In this document: positions 16,981-25,890 of the stretch, piece after piece
Position numbering within the stretch: the stretch's first letter is position 1
How the letters are laid out: each line of letters opens with the position of its first letter
From: Roseiflexus sp034432635
GTDB lineage: Bacteria > Chloroflexota > Chloroflexia > Chloroflexales > Roseiflexaceae
Length of the DNA: 64,000 nucleotides
Direction of reading: 5' to 3'
Assembly (NCBI GenBank): GCA_034432635.1
Contig: DAOUBK010000016.1
Span: forward strand, 1 to 64,000
Made by a program: the position numbers and the translations under genes
Notes under the pieces: generated by a model
Told to the model about the DNA's origin: nothing
What the model saw: the letters and a program-made list of their open reading frames with translations, nothing else
The model's database searches: none

Positions 16981-17039
16981 AGCACCTGCGTCAGTCCTTC
17001 AATCGGGCGAGACTCAGAGTTGTCGTAGATGCGAGCCAT
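16953..17039 (-). pseudogene. N-terminal stub of a probable PLD-type helicase/nuclease
   Basis: A 28-codon frame starting MARIYDNSESRPIEGLTQ. From memory, large PLD-like/SNF2 helicase proteins of defence islands begin with a very similar MARIYDN segment followed by a helix and then the PLD domain, so this looks like what remains after an internal deletion. The frame ends inside the direct repeat at 16945-16980, which may mark the deletion junction. The short length keeps this tentative. Confidence 0.4.
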
Positions 17040-17380
17040 GGCAGTAAACCTGTGAGAACAGTCCTGTTGAGAACCCTCTACCCATCTTATAAGAAAGTGT
17101 GGTAAACCTCCAGTATGGTTGCAGAGGCTGCGGATGAACATTACAGCCGAAGAACCTCCTGATACGGCAGTCCGACGGCAGGTATTCGATATGCCGAAGC
17201 AGAGGGAAGCAGTGGCCGGGCATCGGTTTTTACACCCGGACACTCTTCCAGCTCTGGAGATAACAAACATTCCCGGAAGATTGTCATACATTAAGCAGCC
17301 GGCGTAACCGGATGCGTCTTTTTACTGATATACTACAACTACCCTGATAGACAGCAATGATTGCCGGCGAGGAGACTGCC
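17040..17380. other. Intergenic stretch upstream of mutA
   Basis: About 340 bases with no convincing gene. Open frames here lack ribosome sites and recognisable sequence. No cobalamin riboswitch is visible ahead of mutA. A possible -10 (TATACT near 17327) lacks a good -35. Confidence 0.5.
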
Positions 17381-19552
17381 ATGAGCGATGAGGCGCAGAC
17401 GACAGCGGCTGGCGATACGACGGTACACCCCCTGTTCGATATGTTCCCTCCTGCAACCTATGCGGAGTGGCGTGCTGCGGCGGAAAAAACGCTCAAAGGT
17501 GCGCCGTTCGAGAAACGGTTGATCACCAAGACGTATGAGAACATCCTGCTGCAACCGATCTACAATATCGAGGATATTGCGAGTCTGCCGCATGTCAACT
17601 CGCTGCCAGGATGTGAGCCGTTTGTGCGAAGTACCCGGGCGCTCGGCTATGTGATCGCGCGTTGGGAGGTGTGTCAGGAACTGCCCTATCCTGTGCCGCG
17701 CGAGGTCAATGAAGCAGCGCGCAGCGATCTGTCGCACGGACTGACGTCGCTCAACCTGCCGCTCGATCAGGCGACCCTGCGCGGAATCGATCCCGATGGT
17801 GCTCCGACGGCGCTGGTCGGGGCGGGTGGCGTTTCACTGGCAACGGTGGACGATGCAGCGACGCTGCTGGCGGGTGTGGCGCTGGATCGAACGCCACTCC
17901 TGGTGGCAACCGGCGCGAATGCGGTACCGGTCGCTGCGCTGATCCTGGTGGCTGCCGAACGTTACGGTGTGGCGTTCGACCGGATCGGTGGGTGTATTGG
18001 CGCCGATCCGCTCGGTACACTGGCGGTGCAGGGTTCGTTGCCGCTCTCGCTGGAGCGCTGTTACGACCTGATGGCGCAATGGACTGCCTGGGCGCATACC
18101 CACGCGCCGCTCCTGCGCACGATTATGGTTGCGACACACGCCTGCCACAATGGTGGCGCTTCGGTTGTACAGGACCTGGCATGTGCCCTGGCAACCGGGG
18201 TGGCGTACATTCGTGCGATGCGGGCGCGTGGTCTGGATGTGCACGTCGTTGCACCACGGATGCAGTTCGCCTTCTCGATCGGGTCGCAGTTCTTTATGGA
18301 GATCGCACGGCTCCGTGCTGCGCGTATGTTGTGGGCGCGGGTGGTTTCCGCCTTCGGCGGCGACGAGCAGGCGCAAAAGATGCGCATCCACGGTCGCACG
18401 TCGGCGTGGACAAAGGCGCGCTTCGACGCCTATAATAACATGTTGCGTGCGACCGGCGAGGCAATGGCGGGTGTGATGGGCGGCATCGATAGTTTGCACG
18501 TCAGTCACTTCGATGAGGCGCTCGGATTGCCCGATGAGTTCTCCCGTCGCATTGCGCGCAATGTGCAGATTATTCTCCAGGAAGAGTGCAACTTCATCCG
18601 CGTGATCGATCCGCCTGGCGGTTCCTGGGCGATTGAGACGCTGACCGATCAGGTGGCGCAGAAGGCGTGGGAACTGTTCCAGGAGATCGAACGCAGGGGC
18701 GGAATGGCTGATGCGCTGGTTGTCGGTTTTCCGCAATCGTTCGTGGCTGCGACACGTGCTGAGCGTTTCTCCGCAATTGCCCACCGCCGCGAGGTGATCG
18801 TCGGTGTGAATATGTATCCGAACCTGAAGGAAAAACCGCTGACGGTACGACAGGTGGATCACGCGGCAGTTCAGGCAGAACGCGCTGCTGAGGTGCAGCG
18901 CGTTCGTCTCGCAGTCGATCCACGGGCGCGTCAGGAAGCCCTGGATGCGCTCCGTCAGGCGCTTGCCGCTGCGCCGGATCGTCTGGTTGAACAGGCGCTT
19001 GCTGCCGCGCGCGCCGGTGCGACCCTCGGCGATCTGGCAACTACCCAGGCTTCTGATGATGCGGCTGCTCCAAACGTCGAACCGATCCCGTTCCACCGCG
19101 CCGCGGAGCAGTTCGAGGCGCTGCGGGCAACGGCAGATGCGTACATGGCGCGCACCGGCGCGCGCCCGAAGGTCTTCCTCGCCAGTATGGGACCAGTAGC
19201 GCAGCATAAGGCGCGCGCCGATTTCTCGACCGGCTTCTTCGAGACAGGCGGGTTCGAGGTGATCGGCAACAGCGGTTTCGCCACTGTCGAGGAAGCTGCG
19301 CAGGCGGCGCTCGAATCAGGCGCAGGGATTGTGACGATCTGCTCCACCGACGAGACATATCCGGAGATTGTACCGGCATTGACTGGTCTGATCAAAGCGA
19401 GCCGTCCTGATGTGACCGTGGTGCTGGCAGGGTATCCGACCGATCAGATCGAGACCTATCGCGCTGCCGGGGTTGATGAGTTCATTCATTTGCGTGCGAA
19501 TTGTTACGAGACCCTGGTGCGGTTGCAACAGTTGAAAGGAGTTGCTGCGTGA
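17381..19552 (+). CDS. mutA: Methylmalonyl-CoA mutase, small (non-catalytic) subunit
   Basis: A 723-residue subunit of the adenosylcobalamin-dependent mutase that interconverts methylmalonyl-CoA and succinyl-CoA. ATG 17381 follows GGCGAGGAG. The TIM-barrel half is like MutB (IGSQFFMEIARLRAARMLW, NVQIILQEECNFIRVIDPPGGS), but the C-terminal cobalamin-binding-like domain reads ASMGPVAQHKARADF where an active domain needs DxHxxG, so it cannot hold the cofactor by His ligation. That is the known state of the small subunit of heterodimeric mutases. Its stop overlaps the mutB start. In Chloroflexus relatives the mutase serves the 3-hydroxypropionate bi-cycle; whether that applies here is inference. 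Confidence 0.93.
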   Translation: MSDEAQTTAAGDTTVHPLFDMFPPATYAEWRAAAEKTLKGAPFEKRLITKTYENILLQPIYNIEDIASLPHVNSLPGCEPFVRSTRALGYVIARWEVCQELPYPVPREVNEAARSDLSHGLTSLNLPLDQATLRGIDPDGAPTALVGAGGVSLATVDDAATLLAGVALDRTPLLVATGANAVPVAALILVAAERYGVAFDRIGGCIGADPLGTLAVQGSLPLSLERCYDLMAQWTAWAHTHAPLLRTIMVATHACHNGGASVVQDLACALATGVAYIRAMRARGLDVHVVAPRMQFAFSIGSQFFMEIARLRAARMLWARVVSAFGGDEQAQKMRIHGRTSAWTKARFDAYNNMLRATGEAMAGVMGGIDSLHVSHFDEALGLPDEFSRRIARNVQIILQEECNFIRVIDPPGGSWAIETLTDQVAQKAWELFQEIERRGGMADALVVGFPQSFVAATRAERFSAIAHRREVIVGVNMYPNLKEKPLTVRQVDHAAVQAERAAEVQRVRLAVDPRARQEALDALRQALAAAPDRLVEQALAAARAGATLGDLATTQASDDAAAPNVEPIPFHRAAEQFEALRATADAYMARTGARPKVFLASMGPVAQHKARADFSTGFFETGGFEVIGNSGFATVEEAAQAALESGAGIVTICSTDETYPEIVPALTGLIKASRPDVTVVLAGYPTDQIETYRAAGVDEFIHLRANCYETLVRLQQLKGVAA

Positions 19553-21771
19553 AAACCCCGGATTTTACGACGCTTCCCTATCGTGACGGCGCTGCTGCAC
19601 CGGATCGCGCGCAGTGGCGCGAACGCGCCGAACGCGAGGCGGGTCAACCGCTCGATACGCTCGTCTGGCGCACCATGGAACAACTCGATATTCGTCCGCT
19701 CTACACAGCGGAGGATACTGCCGGTCTCGAGCATCTGCACTTTACCGCCGGCATCCCTCCTTACCTGCGCGGTCCGTACCCGACCATGTATGTGACCCAA
19801 CCCTGGACAATCCGCCAGTACGCCGGGTTCTCGACGGCGGAAGCCAGCAATGCGTTCTACCGGCGCAACCTGGCGGCAGGGCAGAAGGGGTTGTCGGTTG
19901 CGTTCGATCTGGCGACCCACCGCGGTTACGACTCCGACCATCCGCGTGTTGTTGGCGATGTGGGCAAGGCCGGTGTGGCGATCGATTCGGTGCTCGACAT
20001 GAAAATCCTGTTCGATGGCATCCCGCTTGATCAGATGTCGGTTTCGATGACGATGAACGGCGCCGTCATTCCGGTGATGGCCTTCTACATCGTCGCCGCC
20101 GAAGAACAGGGGGTGCGCCAGGATCAGTTGACCGGTACAATCCAGAATGACATTCTCAAAGAGTACATGGTGCGCAACACGTACATTTACCCGCCTGAAC
20201 CGTCGATGCGCATCATTGCCGATATTTTCGCCTACACGGCGAAGCACATGCCCAAATTCAACAGTATCAGTATTTCTGGCTACCACATGCAGGAAGCCGG
20301 TGCGACTGCCGATCTCGAACTGGCATACACCCTGGCGGACGGTTTGGAGTATGTGCGCGCCGGTCTGAAGGCAGGTCTTTCCATCGACTCGTTCGCACCG
20401 CGGATTTCGTTCTTCTGGGCGATCGGCATGAACTATTTCGTGGAGATCGCCAAAATGCGTGCCGTGCGAATGCTGTGGGCAAAAATCATCAGGCAGTTCG
20501 ATCCCAACGATCCGAGGTCGATGGCGTTGCGCACGCACTGCCAGACCTCGGGTTGGAGCCTGACCGAACAGGATCCGTTCAACAATGTGGCGCGCACGTG
20601 TATCGAGGCAATGGCTGCCGCACTGGGGCATACCCAGTCGTTGCACACCAACTCGCTCGATGAGGCAATTGCGCTGCCGACCGACTTCTCGGCGCGCATT
20701 GCGCGCAATACGCAACTGTATCTGCAAGAAGAAACCGGTATCTGCAAGATCATCGATCCGTGGGGCGGGTCGTACTATCTGGAGTATCTGACCGATGCGC
20801 TGGCGCGGCGTGCCTGGATGCACATCCAGGAAGTCGAAGAGTTGGGCGGTATGGCGAAGGCTATCGAAGCCGGGGTGCCAAAACTCCGCATCGAGGAAGC
20901 CGCAGCGCGTCGTCAGGCGCATATCGATTCCGGGCGCGAGACGATTGTCGGGGTCAACAAGTATCGTCTGCCCTACGAAGCGCCAATAGAAATTCTGGAG
21001 GTTGACAACACCGCCGTGCGCCAGGCGCAGATCGAGCGGTTGAAGAAACTGCGCGCCGAGCGCGACGAGGCGCGTACTCAGGCGGCGCTCGATGCGCTGA
21101 CGCGCGTGGCAGCCACCGGCGAGGGTAATCTGCTGGAGGCAGCGGTAGAGGCGGGGCGGGCGCGCGCAACGCTGGGAGAGATTTCGATGGCAATGGAAAA
21201 GGTGTTTGGACGCTACAAGGCGACTATCCGCTCGGTTTCAGGCGTCTACAGCAGCGAATTCAGCGATGTGGAGCAAATCCATCACGTGCGCGCGCTGGCA
21301 GACGCTTTCGCCGCTCAGGAAGGACGTCGTCCGCGCATTCTGGTCGCCAAGATCGGTCAGGATGGGCATGATCGAGGTGCAAAAGTGGTGGCGACCGCTT
21401 TCGCCGACCTGGGATTCGACGTGGACATCGGGTCGCTGTTTCAGACGCCGGAAGAGGTGGCGCGTCAGGCGGTCGAGAACGATGTGCACGTGGTTGGCGT
21501 CAGTTCGCTGGCTGCCGGGCATAAGACGTTGCTGCCGCAACTGGTCGAGGAACTGCGCAAACTCGGACGTGACGATATCATGGTGGTGATCGGCGGCGTC
21601 ATTCCGGCGCAGGACTATGATTTTCTGCGTGCGCATGGCGCGGCGATGATTTTCGGTCCCGGCACCATCATCCCGGTCGCTGCCGAGAAACTCCTTCTCG
21701 AATTGCAACGCCGGTTACATGGTGATGGGGTGGAGACCGGTTCAACGATGCAGACGCGAGACGCAGCATGA
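19549..21771 (+). CDS. mutB: Methylmalonyl-CoA mutase, large catalytic subunit
   Basis: The 740-residue catalytic subunit. GTG 19549 overlaps the mutA stop (GTGA) and follows AAGGAG. The N-terminal TIM barrel carries TAGIPPYLRGPYPTMY (CoA and substrate contacts) and RISFFWAIGMNYFVEIAKMR. The C-terminal Rossmann-like cobalamin domain has the base-off/His-on motif KIGQDGHDRGAKVVATAF and the lower-ligand pocket VGVSSLAAGHKTLLPQL with GGVIPAQDY. It requires adenosylcobalamin, and its likely supply route is encoded from 29224 onward in this window. Overlapping genes for the small subunit and the repair GTPase make one operon. Confidence 0.97.
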   Translation: MKTPDFTTLPYRDGAAAPDRAQWRERAEREAGQPLDTLVWRTMEQLDIRPLYTAEDTAGLEHLHFTAGIPPYLRGPYPTMYVTQPWTIRQYAGFSTAEASNAFYRRNLAAGQKGLSVAFDLATHRGYDSDHPRVVGDVGKAGVAIDSVLDMKILFDGIPLDQMSVSMTMNGAVIPVMAFYIVAAEEQGVRQDQLTGTIQNDILKEYMVRNTYIYPPEPSMRIIADIFAYTAKHMPKFNSISISGYHMQEAGATADLELAYTLADGLEYVRAGLKAGLSIDSFAPRISFFWAIGMNYFVEIAKMRAVRMLWAKIIRQFDPNDPRSMALRTHCQTSGWSLTEQDPFNNVARTCIEAMAAALGHTQSLHTNSLDEAIALPTDFSARIARNTQLYLQEETGICKIIDPWGGSYYLEYLTDALARRAWMHIQEVEELGGMAKAIEAGVPKLRIEEAAARRQAHIDSGRETIVGVNKYRLPYEAPIEILEVDNTAVRQAQIERLKKLRAERDEARTQAALDALTRVAATGEGNLLEAAVEAGRARATLGEISMAMEKVFGRYKATIRSVSGVYSSEFSDVEQIHHVRALADAFAAQEGRRPRILVAKIGQDGHDRGAKVVATAFADLGFDVDIGSLFQTPEEVARQAVENDVHVVGVSSLAAGHKTLLPQLVEELRKLGRDDIMVVIGGVIPAQDYDFLRAHGAAMIFGPGTIIPVAAEKLLLELQRRLHGDGVETGSTMQTRDAA

Positions 21772-22901
21772 GCAACGGTCAGCAGTCTTCGTCGGAAGAG
21801 ATGCCGTTTGCGCTTTCGGTGCTGGAAGGTGTCACCGGCGGTCACGACGGGTTGCCAGGGCAACGTGTCGGCGCTCCGGCACCGCCGCCGCCCCGCCGTC
21901 GCCTGCTGACGGTCGAGGAATATGTTGCCGGCGTGCGCGGCGGCGACCGCTCGATCCTGGCGCGCGCAATTACGCTGATTGAGAGCAATGCCCCGGCGCA
22001 TATTGCACTGGCGCAGGAGGTGCTGCGCGAACTGCTCCCCTACACCGGCGGATCGTTGCGAGTGGGTATCACCGGTGTGCCTGGCGTCGGCAAGAGCACC
22101 TTCATCGAGGCGCTCGGCACAATGCTCTGTGACCGCGGGCATCGCGTGGCGGTGCTGGCGGTCGATCCATCGAGCAGCATCTCGCGGGGCAGCATTCTTG
22201 GCGACAAAACGCGCATGGAGCGGCTGGCGCGCCATCCGAACGCCTACATCCGTCCCTCGCCAACGGGTGGCAGCCTGGGAGGGGTGGCGCGCAAGAGTCG
22301 GGAAACGCTGCTCGTCTGCGAGGCTGCCGGCTTCGACATCATCCTGGTCGAGACCGTCGGCGTCGGTCAGAGTGAAGTTGCGGTGCGCGGGATGGTCGAT
22401 TTCTTTCTGCTCCTCATGCTGGCAGGCGCCGGCGATGAGTTGCAGGGGATCAAGAAGGGGATCATCGAACTGGCGGATGCTCTGCTGATCACTAAGGCAG
22501 ACGGTGACAATCGCACGCGCGCGCTGGCAGCGCAGGCGGAATATACCCACGCGCTGCGTTACCTGACGCCTGCCACGGAAGGGTGGCGTCCGCGCGCCTA
22601 TATCTGCTCGGCCCAGACTGGCGAAGGGATCGCAGAGATCTGGGGTGAGATCGAGCGTTTCCGTGATCAGACGACTGCATCGGGAGTGTTTGCCGCGCGA
22701 CGACGCGAGCAGGCGCGTGACTGGGTGTACACCATGATCGAGGATCATCTGCGCAGCCGGTTCTTCAACCATCCGGTTGTGCAACAGCGTTTGCCTGCTA
22801 TCGAGCAGGAAGTGGTCGAAGGAACGCTGCCGGTGACAACCGCAGTGCAGAGTCTGATCCAGGCGTTCGAGAGCGCGTTGCAGAGGGAGGAAAAAGGGTG
22901 A
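21768..22901 (+). CDS. meaB: Methylmalonyl-CoA mutase-associated GTPase MeaB (ArgK family)
   Basis: A 377-residue G3E GTPase that gates delivery of adenosylcobalamin to the mutase and protects or repairs it. The Walker A is GITGVPGVGKSTFIEALG. The G3E elements AVDPSSSISRGSILGDKTRM and ILVETVGVGQSEV follow, then the guanine-specificity region around LLITKADGDN. The first 45 residues are low-complexity (Pro, Gly) and are probably a flexible extension. Its ATG overlaps the mutB stop by four bases, so stoichiometric expression with the mutase is likely. Confidence 0.95.
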   Translation: MSNGQQSSSEEMPFALSVLEGVTGGHDGLPGQRVGAPAPPPPRRRLLTVEEYVAGVRGGDRSILARAITLIESNAPAHIALAQEVLRELLPYTGGSLRVGITGVPGVGKSTFIEALGTMLCDRGHRVAVLAVDPSSSISRGSILGDKTRMERLARHPNAYIRPSPTGGSLGGVARKSRETLLVCEAAGFDIILVETVGVGQSEVAVRGMVDFFLLLMLAGAGDELQGIKKGIIELADALLITKADGDNRTRALAAQAEYTHALRYLTPATEGWRPRAYICSAQTGEGIAEIWGEIERFRDQTTASGVFAARRREQARDWVYTMIEDHLRSRFFNHPVVQQRLPAIEQEVVEGTLPVTTAVQSLIQAFESALQREEKG

Positions 22902-23012
22902 AAATAGTTCTAAGATTACGCTGTGGAGGGGCTGTATACTCCGCGTTTCAATCTTATGAAACCGCACATCGGGCATGATCGGGCAAATATATGAAGAAAA
23001 CATGAGAATATC

Positions 23013-23285
23013 ATGAAAACTATCACCTTGCAGGTTCCCGATGAAGTATACGAAGCATGTTTGTATATGGTGCAGAAGTATGGACGTAGCGCTGAAGAGT
23101 GGGTTATGGAATTTTTACTCAAGCATACAACTATTTCATTACAAAGAACAAATGAAGAGCAACGAAAAGCGGCAAGGGAGCGTCTGCGTCCGCATGCAGT
23201 CGCCCAGAGCCTGGGACATCCTACAGGTGTCGATAACGAAAGCATTGATGCTGATTTGGCAAACGAGTACGAACGTCATTCCTGA
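23013..23285 (+). CDS. VapB-like antitoxin
   Basis: A 90-residue protein whose N-terminus (MKTITLQVPDEVYEACL) resembles the ribbon-helix-helix or VapB-type antitoxins that start with a short beta strand and a PDE-x-Y/A helix. The C-terminal half is charged and probably unstructured until it binds a toxin. It lies 11 bp before a PIN-domain toxin frame, the usual antitoxin-first order. Base composition is lower in GC than the flanking metabolic genes, in keeping with transfer. Confidence 0.7.
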   Translation: MKTITLQVPDEVYEACLYMVQKYGRSAEEWVMEFLLKHTTISLQRTNEEQRKAARERLRPHAVAQSLGHPTGVDNESIDADLANEYERHS

Positions 23286-23296
23286 GAGCATCTGCA

Positions 23297-23692
23297 ATGC
23301 TTCTGGATACTTCAGGGTTGTTTTGTTATCATCATCGTGATGAACTCCAGCATAGCGACGCTGTTGCGTTTTTTCATGCGGCGCCTTACCTCCTAACCCA
23401 TAGCTACGTGCTGGCGGAGTTCATTGCTCTCTGTCAGGCACGCGGATTGAACTGTGCAGCAGATCTGACGTTCGTTGTGGATCTGATCGGAAATGAAGGT
23501 GTGGAGGTCGTTTGGGTCGATGAACTTTTGAATCAGGCGGCCCTTTCTTTCTTGAAATCGCGTCTGGACAAAACGTAATCCTTGTGCGACGCTGTCAGTC
23601 TTGTACTGATGCGCACTCGTGGCATCAACGAAGCGTTGACCACTGACCACCACTTTGAGCAAGAGGGTTTCCTTCAGCTACTCAAAACGTAG
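23297..23692 (+). pseudogene. PIN-domain (VapC-like) toxin with in-frame premature stop
   Basis: The open part (23297-23578, 93 residues) starts MLLDTSGLFCYHHRDELQ with the first PIN Asp, then YVLAEFIAL with the second acidic residue. A TAA at 23576-23578 interrupts it, yet the same frame continues for 37 codons: SLCDAVSLVLMRTRGINEAL and TTDHHFEQEGFLQLL, ending at TAG 23690-23692. These residues carry the remaining conserved Asp positions of the fold (SLCDAVS and TTDHHF) and restore the normal length of about 130. A single base change from TAT or TAC to TAA would explain it. The truncated product should lack nuclease activity. Confidence 0.8.
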
Positions 23693-23993
23693 CCGAGGAT
23701 TGTACGATCAGGAGAGCGCGCATCACCTATCTGCGGTTTCACCGGAGTATGGTAGCACGCCAGGAGAGAAAGGCGTGTGATGATCGCCGTTGATGAAACG
23801 CCACATCCCGTCAGTGCCGCGCGAGCGGTTCGAGCAGTGGGACACAGGCTCGCGCGCCTGAGCAATGGAGAGCCCGCCTTGCTCCCCTCATCGTCCTAGA
23901 CGATAAAAGATGTCGTTACCCATCTGAGGGTACGGCAGCAACGCACGATTGCCCGCACGAAAGCCGCGCTTGCCGATCGTGAATCGGGTACAG
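23693..23993. other. Intergenic stretch without a gene
   Basis: About 300 bases between the toxin remnant and the promoter of the iron regulator. It holds small inverted repeats (for example ATCGTCCTAGACGAT near 23890) but no frame with coding character. Confidence 0.5.
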
Positions 23994-24022
23994 TTGACAG
24001 CCGGTGCAGTCTGGCGTATGCT
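23994..24022 (+). promoter_or_regulatory. Promoter of the DtxR-type regulator gene
   Basis: A perfect TTGACA at 23994-23999, a 17-bp spacer and TATGCT at 24017-24022. It gives a leader of about 36 bases, with GGAGG at 24055-24059 before the GTG at 24065. Confidence 0.7.
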
Positions 24023-24064
24023 AAACGAGAGTTATGGTGTACCCAAACATGGCTGGAGGCGCGT

Positions 24065-24802
24065 GTGAGTGAAAGCGTCGAAATGTATCTGGTGATGACC
24101 GCGCTCCTGCGAACCGCTCCCGATCAACCGGTGCCGCTCTCATTGCTGGCGAACAAACTCGGCGTCTCACAGGTCTCGACGAATGAAATGTGCCACCGGT
24201 TGGAGGAGCGGGGGTTGTTGACGTACCAGCCCTACAGAGGCGTGACGCTCACGCCAGATGGCGAGGAATGGGCGCAACGTATTCTCTCACGCCGCCGTTT
24301 GTGGGTCTTCTTTCTGGTCGAGAATCTGGGCATCGACCCGGAGGAAGCCGATACGCTGGCATGTCAGCTCGAACATATCACCTCAGATCGTCTGGTTGCG
24401 GCGCTCAGAGCCTTTCTGGAGCGCGCCCCCGACGCGCGTGCGACGCTCGAACCGGCGTCCTCTTCCACGACGCTGCGACCGCTCACAGCGTGCACTGCAG
24501 GGACACGCGGCGTCATTACGGCTATTGACGTTGAGCCAGCAGCCGCGACATTCCTGGCACGGCAGGGGATCGCGCCAGGCGCCGACGCCGAGGTGCTGGC
24601 GGTTGGCGCCGATCACGTAGTGTTGATCCAGACCGGGACGCAACAGGTTGCGCTGGCGCCGTCGCTTGCCAGTCGTATTACGCTCGAAGACAACGCAGCG
24701 CTGCATGCTGCGCGCCATGCCGCCTGGCAACGCTGCAGCGCCTTCTGGTCGTGCGTGCGTGGCGAACCGCGCGTGTGCCCGGCGGAGACGGCGGGGATGT
24801 AG
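24065..24802 (+). CDS. DtxR/MntR-family metal-dependent regulator with FeoA-like domain
   Basis: A 245-residue regulator. GTG 24065 follows GGAGG. Residues 1-60 form the winged helix (VPLSLLANKLGVSQVSTNEM, then RLEERGLLTYQPYRGVTLT). Residues 65-120 are the dimerisation and metal-binding helices (EEADTLACQLEHITSDRL, including Cys, Glu and His ligands typical of the family). Residues 145-210 form an SH3-like FeoA domain (GVITAIDVEPAAATFLARQ). The C-terminus has a short Cys-containing tail. It lies 600 bp upstream of feoA, pointing to iron-responsive repression of ferrous-iron uptake. Fe versus Mn specificity cannot be read reliably. Confidence 0.87.
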   Translation: MSESVEMYLVMTALLRTAPDQPVPLSLLANKLGVSQVSTNEMCHRLEERGLLTYQPYRGVTLTPDGEEWAQRILSRRRLWVFFLVENLGIDPEEADTLACQLEHITSDRLVAALRAFLERAPDARATLEPASSSTTLRPLTACTAGTRGVITAIDVEPAAATFLARQGIAPGADAEVLAVGADHVVLIQTGTQQVALAPSLASRITLEDNAALHAARHAAWQRCSAFWSCVRGEPRVCPAETAGM

Positions 24803-25298
24803 CCCGCTTTGGGGTTGTATCGACTGGTAGCGACGTCTGGCGTACCCGCGTACCATCATTTCCCCTCATATCGACTCTTGCTCAAAGATGGGCATCGTTC
24901 AGGGGTCATTCTCGTGCTGCGTGCTCCCAGGCGCACCACTGGCGCGCCGCTGGCGGGTCGTCGCATGGTGGGAGGCCCTCACCCCAGCCTGCCCCCGCTG
25001 GGGGCGGGAGTCCTCTGGGCAGCGTGGGGGCGGCAGCCGGAGACGCGCGCTCACAGGGGGCATACCCGGCTGCTGTGCACAGCGGTGCGTCTCTCAGGTG
25101 CGATGCCAGGGTGATGATGCGATCGCGGGTCATGACTTCTACAACTCCGGATTTGATATCATCCGGTGCAGGTCTGTATACGCCTCGCTCTAACAGATGC
25201 CGGCGCATCTGCAAGGGTCACAATCCCCTGTCACTCGCCGCACAACTCCGCCGCGACCAGCGTCATTTTTTCTCTACTTCCGGTTGTCCGTCCGCCAC
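24803..25298. other. Intergenic stretch between the iron regulator and feoA
   Basis: About 500 bases with no supported gene. Near 24970-25040 it is very rich in CCC/GGG runs (CCTCACCCCAGCCTGCCC, GCTGGGGGCGGGAG) that can fold into hairpins and look like a dispersed non-coding repeat rather than coding sequence. Only one copy lies in the window. Confidence 0.5.
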
Positions 25299-25336
25299 TT
25301 GTGATGGTGAGAATGAGTCTGGTATAACCTGTGTTA
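25299..25336 (+). promoter_or_regulatory. Candidate feo promoter with overlapping metalloregulator site
   Basis: TTGTGA at 25299-25304, an 18-bp spacer and TATAAC at 25323-25328. The -10 overlaps an inverted repeat, TAAC-CTGT-GTTA (25325-25336). A repressor bound there would block the promoter. DtxR-type proteins often bind imperfect palindromes containing TTAG/CTAA-like half-sites, so the upstream regulator is a natural candidate. Confidence 0.45.
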
Positions 25337-25403
25337 GGGTCTACCATAACTTTTCCATCGATTTCGAGAGGAATACCAGAACATTTTCTGAAGGAAGGCG
25401 ACT

Positions 25404-25658
25404 ATGCCTGAAGGAACGATGACAACCCTCGATCGACTCGCACGTGGTCGCAGCGGCGTGATAGTACGTATTGGCGGGGACCGCGCGCTACGGCGACGGT
25501 TGCTCGATATGGGGCTGGTGCAGGGTGAAACGGTGACTCTGGCAGCGGTTGCACCGCTGGGTGATCCGATCGAACTGTCGGTCAAAGGGTATCATCTGTC
25601 GCTGCGCAAAAGCGAAGCCCGTCTGATAGAAGTAGAGCCGATCAATGCAGTCTCGTGA
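25404..25658 (+). CDS. feoA: FeoA-domain protein (first)
   Basis: An 84-residue SH3-like protein that supports FeoB function in ferrous-iron import. Typical FeoA features are present: LARGRSGVIVRIGGDRALRR, then LLDMGLVQGETVTLAAVAPL and the closing strands KGYHLSLRKSEARLI. ATG 25404 follows GAAGGAAGG. It is the first gene of a five-gene operon and overlaps the second feoA by 14 bases. Confidence 0.92.
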   Translation: MPEGTMTTLDRLARGRSGVIVRIGGDRALRRRLLDMGLVQGETVTLAAVAPLGDPIELSVKGYHLSLRKSEARLIEVEPINAVS

Positions 25659-25890
25659 TCGCCATCTTCCGCTAGTGTTCGTCGGTCAGGGTGTGCGCGC
25701 GCGGCTGGTCAGCATCGGCGGCAATCCGCGAATCGCGCATCGTCTGGCGGAGCTTGGCTTTGTCCCCGGTGTCGAATTGTCGGTTGTCGCCGACAACGGC
25801 GAGGCATTGGTGATCGCTGTCGGTGATGCGCGGCTGGCGCTCGGGCATGCGCTCGCTCAGGCGTTAATCGTGGCAGTGGAGGATGTATGA
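25645..25890 (+). CDS. feoA: FeoA-domain protein (second)
   Basis: An 81-residue second FeoA paralogue (VRARLVSIGGNPRIAHRLAE, LGFVPGVELSVVADNG). It diverges strongly from the first copy, so the two probably act together rather than redundantly, perhaps each contacting one of the two separate FeoB polypeptides. Its last four bases overlap the ATG of the FeoB GTPase gene. Confidence 0.88.
   Translation: MQSRDRHLPLVFVGQGVRARLVSIGGNPRIAHRLAELGFVPGVELSVVADNGEALVIAVGDARLALGHALAQALIVAVEDV

Noticed and set aside
19504..20922. 472-codon minus-strand open frame opposite mutB
   Set aside because: Stop-poor antisense frames are expected in GC-rich genes. The product is His/Arg-rich and has no recognisable features, while the plus strand encodes a full MutB.
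21615..23003. 462-codon minus-strand frame opposite meaB
   Set aside because: It is a shadow of meaB and the end of mutB; no ribosome site and no domain.
24751..25422. Open frame between the iron regulator and feoA
   Set aside because: It overlaps the regulator end, crosses the likely feo promoter, and its translation is low-complexity Gly/Arg/Ser without a domain or ribosome site.
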